A stretch of 64,000 nucleotides of DNA from Amycolatopsis albispora (GTDB taxonomy: Bacteria; Actinomycetota; Actinomycetes; Mycobacteriales; Pseudonocardiaceae). Position 1 is the first letter of the stretch. Every line of letters starts with the position of its first letter. The notes under the pieces were generated by a model. The model was not told the DNA's origin, did no database searches, and saw nothing but the letters and a program-made list of their open reading frames with translations. The stretch covers positions 3,596,001 to 3,660,000 of the forward strand of contig NZ_CP015163.1 in the NCBI RefSeq assembly GCF_003312875.1, read 5' to 3'. Below are positions 48,404-56,166 of this stretch, piece by piece. The translations under genes were made by a program, and so were the position numbers.

Positions 48404-49889
48404 GACCAGGCCGCCGCCGCAGCCGCAGCCCGACACGGGCGGTTCCGGGAACTGCTGCTCGGCGGCGGCCTTCTCGATGTCCGCCAGCATGCGCGTGCGC
48501 TCGCCGGGTCCGAGGTAGCGGCCGCGATGCACCACGGCGTGGATGCGGCGGGTGTTGGTGATGTCGGCGAGCGGGTCCTCGTCGAGCACCACCAGGTCGG
48601 CCACCTTGCCCGGCTCGACCGTGCCCTCGGTGCGGTCGCGGCCGAGGAATCGCGCGGCGTCCCTGGTCGCCGCCTGCAACGCACTCATCGGCGACAACCC
48701 CGCGCGCACCAGCAGTGCCAGCTCGTCGTGCAGGGAGAAACCCGGGAAGCAGAAGGCGTTGTTCGAGTCGGTCCCGGCCAGGATCGGCACGCCAGCGCGG
48801 TGCAGGTCGCCGGTCATCGCGAGTTCGGCCTCGAAGAACCGCCGGTGCTCCTCGATCTCCACTGGGGTGGCCGGTCCGGTCTGCTCGACCTGGAGCCACC
48901 AGTAGTCGGTGATCATCTTCGGCAGGTAACGCAGGCGCGGATCGTTGCGGTCGAACCCGCTCGCGGGCAGGGAGAGCGCCCTCAGCACGCTCAGCGTCGG
49001 CGACGCGTGGGTGCCGTTGCGCCGGAGCCGGTCGAACAGGCGGCGCGCGCGACGCCGGTCGTGCGTCGTGGCCGCTTCGCGCTCCAGTGCCCGGGCGACG
49101 GTGTACCAGGCCTGCGGGTTCGCCGGATCGATCGGCGTCGCGGCGAGGCGCTCGCGTAGTTCGGCCTCCTTCGACGAGGTCGCGGTGAAGAAGCCGAACA
49201 GGTGCTCCATGCTGTGCTGACCGGCGTCGGCGGCGTCGAGCGCGGACATCCGCTCCGGCACGTGCCCGACAAACCGGAGGCCGACACGCCGGGACTCGTC
49301 GGCCACCGCGTGCAACGCCTCCGCCGACAGCATCGAGTACACCTTGACGAAGTCCGCGCCCTGCTCCTTCATCGTCCGGACCGGCCGCGCGTGCCTCGTC
49401 CGGGGTGCTCACCGACACCGCCCCGGTCGGCGCGTGGACCGAATGCGGCCCGTCGATGATGTTGCTGGCGATCACCATGCGCGGACCGGTGACCACCCCG
49501 CGCTCGATGCGATCGCGCAGGTCGGGCAGCTGCGGGTGGAAGTAGCCGTACATTTCGCGGATCCCGGTCACCCCGTTGACCACGTACAGCGGCGGGTAGA
49601 TCGCGTCCAGCGGCACGGTGTGCACGTGCATGTCCCACAGCCCGGGAATCACGAACTTGCCACGCAGGTCGATCACCCGCGCGCCCGCGTGAGCGACCGA
49701 GCCTGCCGCCACGATCCGGTCGCCGATCAGCGCGATCGTGCAGCCGCGCCGCGGGCGGCCGCCGGTGCCGTCGATCAGCGTGGCGCCGGTGAGCACGAGC
49801 GGGGTGGCCGCGGTGGCCGTTCCGATGGTGGCGAGCAGGCCGCCCGCGACGGCGGCGCCGCCTTTGAGGAAGTCACGTCGAGTGGGCAT
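48362..49889 (-). pseudogene. Tat-exported amidohydrolase, frameshifted
   Basis: The N-terminal part (from ATG 49889) has a twin-arginine signal (TRRDFLKGGAAVAGG), then an amidohydrolase beta-domain and the metal motif DMHVHT. Near 49376-49383 the frame breaks: after STPDEARAA the reading continues correctly only in the next frame (TMKEQGADFVKVYSML to the end, including ILAGTDSNN and GTVEPGKVADLVVLDEDPL). The total length is 3n+1, consistent with one extra base in the GGCCGG stretch. The C-terminus ends with a CGCGGG cysteine-glycine cluster. Either a true frameshift mutation or a sequencing error; otherwise the gene is full length (~508 residues). Confidence 0.82.
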
Positions 49890-49946
49890 GGCCGACACCG
49901 TGCACCTTGACGTAGCGGGAGAGTCAAGCTCGGCTAGCGTGGAGGG

Positions 49947-52913
49947 GTGTTGGTCCTGCACGGCCTGGGCACCGCGGCCGGTGAAGTCGCGTTGTGGGCC
50001 GAGGACTCGGCGCTGCCCGCGACGGTGAGCGGCCCGCTGCCCGGCGCCGCCGTCGCGCACCCGTTCGCCGTCGAGGACCTGTCCCACCTGGTGCCGGGCG
50101 GCCGGGCCGAGGTCGTGCCGCTGCTGCTGCCGTCGACCGGTGACGGGCCGCTCGCCTCCCCCGAACTGGTCCGCGACCCGCTGGCCGAGCCGGCGCCCCC
50201 GACCGGCGTCCGGCTGGAGCCGTGGCTCGTGCCCGCCGTGGTGCTGTCCCCCGGTGCCGCCGCCGAGGTGCTGGCCGGGCTCACCGAAGCCCAAGTCCGC
50301 CTCGGCAGCTCACCGCACTACCTGCGCCAGGTGACCGCCTTCGCCGCGGACCTGGCCGACCGCGGGCGCGTGCTGCCGGGCCTGGTCACCGGCGTCGGCG
50401 GGCTGCGCGCGCGGTGGCGGCCCGCACTGTCCGGAGTGGACTCGGCACGGTTCGCCAAGCTGGCCGCCGCGATGCCGCCGATCTGCCGCGCGCAGCCCGT
50501 GCGACCCGAAGACACCGACGGCCGTCCGGCTGCCGAGGTGCTCCGCTCGCTGCTCAACGCGCTGACCGACCACGAGGTCCGCGACCGGCTGGACGGGCTC
50601 CAGCTGGCCACCGGCTCCGGCGCGGTCGAGTCCTGGCTGGGCGCGCTCACCGGTGAACCCGGGTTCGAGGCCGACCGCCACGAAGCCCGCGAGCTGCGCG
50701 ACCGGATCGACGCCTGGCACGCCAGCGCCGCGCACGACGCCGCAGTCCGGCTGGGCTTCCGGCTGCTGTCCCCGGAGCAGAACGAGAAGGAGGACTGGCG
50801 GCTGGAGTTCCTGCTCCAAGCCGTCGAGGACCCGTCCGTGCTGATCCCGGCGAGCCAGGTGTGGCGGTCCGGCCAGCACGACGTGCTCAGCCGGTGGATC
50901 CACCGCCCGCAGGAGCTGCTGCTGACCGAACTCGGCCGCGCCAGCCGCCTGTTCCGGCGGCTCGACGACGCGCTCGCCGAAGCGCACCCGGCCGGTCTCG
51001 ATCTCGACGCCGAAGGCGCCTACGACTTCCTCACCCAGGCCCCGGCGCTGGACGAGGCAGGCTACGGCGTGCTGTTGCCGAAGGAGTGGCGGCGTCCCGG
51101 TGACGTCGCGCTCCGGCTCGAAACGCGGAGCAAGTCGGCCACCGGGGTGGTGACGAAGGACCGTCCGCTCGACCTCAAGCAGCTCGTCGACTACCGGTGG
51201 GAGCTGTCGGTGGGCGGGCAGAGGCTGTCCGAAGCCGAGCTGGCCTCGCTCGCCGCCGCGAAGGTGCCGCTGGTCCGCCTGCGTGGCCAGTGGACCCGCA
51301 TCGACCAGCGCGGACTGGCCGCCGGGCTGGCCTTCCTGAACACCAGCCGCCGCGGGGAGATGTCGGTCAGCCAGGCGATCCGGCACCTCGGCGCGAGCCC
51401 GGCGCCGCTGCCGGTCGCGGAGGTCACCGGCGACGGGCGGTTCGGTGAGCTGCTCGAAGGCAAGGCGGGCCGGTTTGTCGAACGGATCGACACGCCGCCC
51501 GGATTCCACGGCACGCTCCGGCCGTACCAGCTCCGCGGGCTCGCGTGGCTGGCCTTCCTGGACGAACTGGGGCTGGGCGCCTGCCTCGCCGACGACATGG
51601 GCCTCGGCAAGACGGTGCAGCTGCTCGCGCTGGAAGCGTTGTGCCGCAAGGACGGCCCGCGACCACCCACACTGCTGGTCTGCCCGATGACGGTGGTCGG
51701 CAACTGGCAGCGTGAAGCCGCGCGGTTCACGCCGGACCTGCGCGTGCACGTCCACCACGGCATCGACCGCGGCCCGGTGCGCGCGGCCGAAGCCGATCTG
51801 GTGATCACCACCTACGCGCTCGCGGCCAGGGACGCCGAATCTCTGTCCGAAGTGGACTGGGACCGGGTGGTGCTCGACGAGGCGCAGAACGTCAAGAACA
51901 GCGCGTCACAACAGGCAAAAGCGGTGCGCGGGTTCACCGCCCGCCACCGCGTGGCGCTGACCGGCACCCCGGTGGAGAACCGGCTCGCCGAACTCTGGTC
52001 CATTATGGACTTCCTGAACCCCGGTTTCCTGGACACCGCCAACACCTTCCACGCGCGGTTCTCGGTGCCGATCGAACGCCACGGCGACCACGAAGCCGCC
52101 GCCCGGCTGCGCCGCGCCACCGGGCCGTTTGTGCTGCGGCGGCTGAAAACCGATCCCGTGGTGATCGACGACCTGCCGGAACGCCTGGAGTTCAAGCAGC
52201 TCTGCACGCTCACCGCCGAGCAGGTCACGCTCTACCGCGCGGTGGTCGACGACATGCTCGACCAGATCGCGCAGGCCGAGCAGATCAAGCGCAAGGGCCT
52301 GGTGCTGGCGACGATGTCCAAGCTGAAGCAGGTGTGCAACCACCCGGCGCACTTCTTCGGCGACGGCTCGGAACTCGCCGGGCGGTCCGGGAAGCTGGCG
52401 CGACTGGAGGAAGTGCTCGAAGAGGTGCTGGCCGAAGGCGACAAGGCGTTGTGCTTCACGCAGTTCGCGCGGTTCGGCGCGATGCTGGTGCCGTACCTGT
52501 CCGAACGCTTCGACACCGAGGTGCTGTTCCTGCACGGCGGCACCAGCCAGCCCGAGCGGGACAGGCTGGTCGAACGCTTCCAGTCACCCGGCGGGCCGTC
52601 GCTGTTCCTGCTCTCGCTCAAGGCGGGCGGCACCGGGCTGAACCTGACCGCGGCCAACCACGTGGTGCACATCGACCGCTGGTGGAACCCGGCGGTCGAG
52701 GACCAGGCCACCGACCGCGCGTTCCGCATCGGGCAGCGGCGTGACGTGCAGGTCCGCAAGTTCGCCTGCGCGGGCACGCTGGAGGAGAAGATCGACCGGA
52801 TCCTGACCGAGAAGGCGTCGCTGGCGCGGCTGGTGGTTGGTGCCGGGGAGCACTGGCTCACCGAGCTGTCCACCGAGAGCCTGCGCGAACTGCTCACCCT
52901 GGAGGCGCCATGA
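49947..52913 (+). CDS. SNF2-family DEAD/H-box helicase (HepA-like)
   Basis: The 988-residue protein has an N-terminal region (about 1-500) including a DUF3670-like SNF2 accessory segment, then the two RecA-like lobes. Walker A is in DDMGLGKTVQ (K555), Walker B is D644-E645-A646-Q647, and the C-terminal lobe has FTQFARFG, LFLLSLKAGGTGLNL and DQATDRAFRIGQ. It is an ATP-driven dsDNA translocase, probably in DNA repair or remodelling. The start is GTG 49947; TAGCGT six bases upstream suggests leaderless expression. The SWIM-finger gene overlaps its stop (ATGA). Confidence 0.9.
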   Translation: MLVLHGLGTAAGEVALWAEDSALPATVSGPLPGAAVAHPFAVEDLSHLVPGGRAEVVPLLLPSTGDGPLASPELVRDPLAEPAPPTGVRLEPWLVPAVVLSPGAAAEVLAGLTEAQVRLGSSPHYLRQVTAFAADLADRGRVLPGLVTGVGGLRARWRPALSGVDSARFAKLAAAMPPICRAQPVRPEDTDGRPAAEVLRSLLNALTDHEVRDRLDGLQLATGSGAVESWLGALTGEPGFEADRHEARELRDRIDAWHASAAHDAAVRLGFRLLSPEQNEKEDWRLEFLLQAVEDPSVLIPASQVWRSGQHDVLSRWIHRPQELLLTELGRASRLFRRLDDALAEAHPAGLDLDAEGAYDFLTQAPALDEAGYGVLLPKEWRRPGDVALRLETRSKSATGVVTKDRPLDLKQLVDYRWELSVGGQRLSEAELASLAAAKVPLVRLRGQWTRIDQRGLAAGLAFLNTSRRGEMSVSQAIRHLGASPAPLPVAEVTGDGRFGELLEGKAGRFVERIDTPPGFHGTLRPYQLRGLAWLAFLDELGLGACLADDMGLGKTVQLLALEALCRKDGPRPPTLLVCPMTVVGNWQREAARFTPDLRVHVHHGIDRGPVRAAEADLVITTYALAARDAESLSEVDWDRVVLDEAQNVKNSASQQAKAVRGFTARHRVALTGTPVENRLAELWSIMDFLNPGFLDTANTFHARFSVPIERHGDHEAAARLRRATGPFVLRRLKTDPVVIDDLPERLEFKQLCTLTAEQVTLYRAVVDDMLDQIAQAEQIKRKGLVLATMSKLKQVCNHPAHFFGDGSELAGRSGKLARLEEVLEEVLAEGDKALCFTQFARFGAMLVPYLSERFDTEVLFLHGGTSQPERDRLVERFQSPGGPSLFLLSLKAGGTGLNLTAANHVVHIDRWWNPAVEDQATDRAFRIGQRRDVQVRKFACAGTLEEKIDRILTEKASLARLVVGAGEHWLTELSTESLRELLTLEAP

Positions 52914-53635
52914 CCTGGTGGTCCCGGCGGTTCCTGGAGACGCTCGACGGGCTCGGCCTCGGCGGTTACCGCACCAGCGGGCAGCGGTCCGCGCGTGCCG
53001 GGTACGTGCTGAACCTGTCGGTGTCGACCAGCCTGGTGACCGCGCTGGTCCGCGACTCCGGGCCTGATCCGCACCGCGCGCGGATCGCGGTCAAGGCCTT
53101 TGAATCGGCGGACTGGGCGCGGATCGAGCAGGAACTCGCCGCGCAGGCGGTGTTCGCGGCGAAGCTGCTCGCCGGTGAGGTGCCCGCCGATCTCGAAGGC
53201 TTGTTCGTGAAGCTGGGGCTGAGCCTGTTCCCGCGGAGCTTGCGGGAGATGACGATGGACTGCTCCTGCCCCGGCTGGGAAGTGCCGTGCCGCCACCTGG
53301 CCGCGGCCTGCGTGGTGCTCGCGGAGTCGTTCGACGCCGATCCGTTCACCTATCTCGCCTGGCGCGGGCGCACGCGGGAGCAACTGCTGGACCGGCTGCG
53401 TGCGCTGCGCACCCACTCGGCCGACCGGGACACCGGGCCCGCCACCCTGGCCGACGAGCTGGATTCCTTCTGGGGCAAGCGAACCGAGGTGGCGGTTTCC
53501 GGTGGGGCGACCACCTCGGTGCTCGACCAGCTGGATCCGCTGCCGCTGGAATCCGGCGGCAGGTCGGTCACCGAACTGCTGCGCCCGGCTTACGACACGA
53601 TGACCTCACGGCCACGGGCCGAGCCCGGGAAGTGA
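52910..53635 (+). CDS. SWIM zinc-finger protein
   Basis: The 241-residue protein has a SWIM finger C118-x-C120-x6-C127-x-H129 (CSCPGWEVPCRH). Its N-terminal half has WWSRRFLETLDGLGLGGYRTSGQRSARAGYV, the standard opening of actinobacterial SWIM partners of SNF2 helicases. The gene is translationally coupled to the helicase and presumably forms a complex with it on DNA. Function beyond that is unknown. Confidence 0.87.
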   Translation: MTWWSRRFLETLDGLGLGGYRTSGQRSARAGYVLNLSVSTSLVTALVRDSGPDPHRARIAVKAFESADWARIEQELAAQAVFAAKLLAGEVPADLEGLFVKLGLSLFPRSLREMTMDCSCPGWEVPCRHLAAACVVLAESFDADPFTYLAWRGRTREQLLDRLRALRTHSADRDTGPATLADELDSFWGKRTEVAVSGGATTSVLDQLDPLPLESGGRSVTELLRPAYDTMTSRPRAEPGK

Positions 53636-53855
53636 CTTGTCGACACGGCGGCTTCAGCACCAGGCGAACACCTTCGGGCGCGCGGGGCGCGAGGAAGTCG
53701 AGCGCGTGCGCGCAGAACTCGGGACTCCAGTCGTCCGGCCGGTAACCGAGGTCCGCATCGGCGAAGTGGATCTCCAGCTCGCGCCACCAGCAGAAAACCG
53801 TGGCCGGCAACGGCCCGTCGCGGTAGCTGGTCGGCAGCTGCCAGCCGTAGCTCAG
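53568..53855 (-). pseudogene. C-terminal remnant, maleylpyruvate-isomerase-like
   Basis: A minus-strand frame with no plausible start reads RLSYGWQLPTSYRDGPLPATV, FCWWRELEIHFADADLGY and EFCAHALDFLAPR. This resembles the C-terminal half of mycothiol-dependent maleylpyruvate isomerase/DinB-like proteins (the WWRELEIH part). It begins at a stop codon just beyond the NmrA-like gene and runs into the 3' end of the SWIM gene. I take it as a decayed gene end; chance cannot be excluded. Confidence 0.4.
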
Positions 53856-54649
53856 CCGCCGCTGTCACCGGCGTCGGTGAACCGGCTGGGCCGCCGGGTG
53901 GCGCGCTCGGCGAGGAACTGCTCGAAGGTGATCGTCCCGTCGAACCGGTCGCCGACCAGGTTGTGCCCGCTCCGGTACCCGGCCATGATCCGGCCGGGCA
54001 CGCGGAGCGGCACGAGCAACCGCCGCCGTCCGGTGGCGGCGAAGTAGGCACGTGCGAGGCTCTTGGCGTCCCGGATCTCCGGGCCGCCGAAATCCGGGAC
54101 GCGCCCGGCCGGCTCACCGAGCGCGAGCTCGGCCAGCCGGTCGGCCACGTCCCGCGTGTCGACCGGCTGGAACCGGATCGACGGCACCGGCACGATCGGT
54201 GACCGCCCCAGCGTCGCGAAGATGAACTGGATGAGTTCGTGGAACTGCGTCGCGCGCATCGTGGTGTACCCGAGGCCGGACGCCTCCAGCTGCCGCTCCA
54301 CGGCGAGCTTGGTCTTGTAGTACGGCAACGGGATGCGGTCGATGCCGACGATGGAGATGTACACCAGGTGCGCCACCCCGGCCCGCTTCGCCGCGGCGAA
54401 CAGCTTCGCGGCGGACTGCTCGTCGCCGCCGGTCAGCGTGGTGGCGCAGTGCACCACGGTGCCCACGCCGGCCAGCGCCGCGTCGAGCCCGGCGCCGGTG
54501 CGCAGGTCCACCGGCACGAACCGGCTACCGCCGGCCACCGGCCGCGTCCGCCTGCTCAGCACCACCACCTCGCGCCCGGCGCCGAGCAGGGTCCGGACCA
54601 CTCGCCTGCCCAGCGAACCGGTGCCACCGGTCACCACGATCGGAGTCAT
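53852..54649 (-). CDS. NAD(P)H-binding atypical SDR (NmrA-like)
   Basis: The 265-residue atypical short-chain reductase has the nucleotide loop TGGTGSLGRRVV (about 6-17), VVLSRRTRPV, HCATT, YISIVGID and YYKTKLAVE. There is no classical YxxxK. The fold resembles NmrA/NAD(P)H-binding oxidoreductases, often redox sensors or quinone reductases. ATG 54649 has GGGAGGG upstream. Substrate unknown. Confidence 0.82.
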   Translation of the reverse strand: MTPIVVTGGTGSLGRRVVRTLLGAGREVVVLSRRTRPVAGGSRFVPVDLRTGAGLDAALAGVGTVVHCATTLTGGDEQSAAKLFAAAKRAGVAHLVYISIVGIDRIPLPYYKTKLAVERQLEASGLGYTTMRATQFHELIQFIFATLGRSPIVPVPSIRFQPVDTRDVADRLAELALGEPAGRVPDFGGPEIRDAKSLARAYFAATGRRRLLVPLRVPGRIMAGYRSGHNLVGDRFDGTITFEQFLAERATRRPSRFTDAGDSGG

Positions 54650-54681
54650 CGCCCTCCCTTTCGCCGCGTTCGAGCTGTGGA

Positions 54682-55398
54682 CTACACAGCGGGCCCCGAT
54701 GTGACAGGGTCCGGCAGTTCCGACGTCCTTCCCCAGATCCGGAGCACGTCGGCGACGAACTGGCGTCGCGTCAGGCCGAGTGCTCGCAGGGCCGGGCCGT
54801 GGTCGTAGGACACCGTGACCACCGCGCCGAACAGCAGCACCCGCCACACGCCGTGCACCAGCAGCCGCGCCGGCCGTGACAGCGGCGCGAACGCGGCCGC
54901 GAGGCGCCGCAGGTGGAACGGGACGTGCCGCTCCTCGTCGGCGAGGATGCGCCCGGCGACCTCGGTGGTCAGCGCGTCCGGCGTGCCGTCGCGCAGCGCG
55001 CGGTAGTAACGCAGCGCGACGACCTCGGCGATCATCAGCACCATCAGTTCCAGGCGCAGCCCGAGCGCACGGCGGAGCCGCACGAACACGGCGTCGGTCC
55101 AGTGGCCGCCGATGGTCTTCGCGTTCGCGGCGGTGAGCAGGTGTTCGAGAAGGCGCGCGTGGTTGCGCTCCTCGTCGACGAACATCCGCACCGCCGTCGA
55201 ATACGCCGCGTCCCCGGCGGCTTCGGCCTTCGCGATCAGGTTGGCGCCGTCACCCGCCTCGCCGACCTGGAACCGCTGCACACTGCGGATCACCGCCGCC
55301 GGCAACTCGGCCCCCTTTGTCCACTGTGGATCACCCAGCTCCCGCCGCCGCTCGGCTTCCGCCTCGAAGTGCTCGACCCACCCGGTGAATTCGCTCAA
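54682..55398 (-). CDS. Ferritin-like di-iron domain protein
   Basis: The 238-residue all-helical protein has E-x-x-H motifs DEERNHARLLEHLL (near residue 90) and ADEERHVPFHLRRL (near 165), arranged as metal ligands of a ferritin-like four-helix bundle. I use the TTG at 55398 because AAAGGAG lies seven bases before it and no ATG/GTG fits. The reading frame is open further upstream without a ribosome-binding site. Its role (oxygenase, metal storage or hydroxylase) cannot be told. Confidence 0.7.
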   Translation of the reverse strand: MSEFTGWVEHFEAEAERRRELGDPQWTKGAELPAAVIRSVQRFQVGEAGDGANLIAKAEAAGDAAYSTAVRMFVDEERNHARLLEHLLTAANAKTIGGHWTDAVFVRLRRALGLRLELMVLMIAEVVALRYYRALRDGTPDALTTEVAGRILADEERHVPFHLRRLAAAFAPLSRPARLLVHGVWRVLLFGAVVTVSYDHGPALRALGLTRRQFVADVLRIWGRTSELPDPVTSGPAV

Positions 55399-55590
55399 CT
55401 TGCCACTCCTTTCCTTCCGTCCCTTGAGACGGGCGGTGCACGGAGCGCGTTGGCCGAACCCACCGGGAGGTTCGATGGACGGTTTGTGGAGATCCTGTGG
55501 ACTCGCCTGCCGCGGGGAGCTGACCCGACACTTTCCGTAACACAAGTACCACGTCGACCGACATGCTGAGAGCAGACTTGAGGGGGGCAC

Positions 55591-56166
55591 ATGGACGTCA
55601 GCCACAAGCAGATTGTCGACTACTGGGCGGCGGTCGAGGACGAATCCGGCCTGGCCGTCGACTGGGCTGAAGCCCACGAACGGTGCTGGCGCTGCGGGTA
55701 TCGGTCCCGCCTGGAGAGATGCCACATCATCCCCGACTCGCTCGGCGGACGCGCTTCGCCGGACAACCTCGTGTTGCTGTGCGGCCGATGCCACCGCGAG
55801 GCACCGAACCATGCGGAACCCGAGTACATGTGGCGGTGGTTGCGAGCCACCTGTGTTCCCTTATACGACACCTACTGGACGATCCGCGGCACAGCGGAAT
55901 TCGAGGTCATGTTCGGCAGGAAACCACTCGAATGCCTGTTGGCGGCCGGAATCGCCGTCGACGAACTGACAGATGGGTTCCGCGCCGTGCTGAAAGACGA
56001 GTTCGCCAGGGCGGTCATCCACTTCGGCGAAGGTCGCCTCAACCCGTCCACCATCGCCTGCATCATGGCCGAAGCCGAGAGGAAGCTGGCACATCACCAT
56101 GGCGTCACCCTCCCGGACGAACCAGTGACCCGGGCAAACCAGTGGATGTTTGGTGCTCGCTCGTGA
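55591..56166 (+). CDS. HNH endonuclease
   Basis: The 191-residue protein has a compact HNH fold (about 30-72): C32-x2-C35, R43-C44-H45-I-I-P-D, N59 and C64-x2-C67-H68 form the zinc knuckles and the His/Asn/His active centre. The rest is helical and unrecognised. A strong ribosome-binding site (GAGGGGGGC) precedes ATG 55591. Its stop overlaps the start of the next gene (GTGA), so the two are one unit. Base composition is visibly richer in A and T than its neighbours. Presumed DNA nuclease, probably in defence. Confidence 0.82.
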   Translation: MDVSHKQIVDYWAAVEDESGLAVDWAEAHERCWRCGYRSRLERCHIIPDSLGGRASPDNLVLLCGRCHREAPNHAEPEYMWRWLRATCVPLYDTYWTIRGTAEFEVMFGRKPLECLLAAGIAVDELTDGFRAVLKDEFARAVIHFGEGRLNPSTIACIMAEAERKLAHHHGVTLPDEPVTRANQWMFGARS

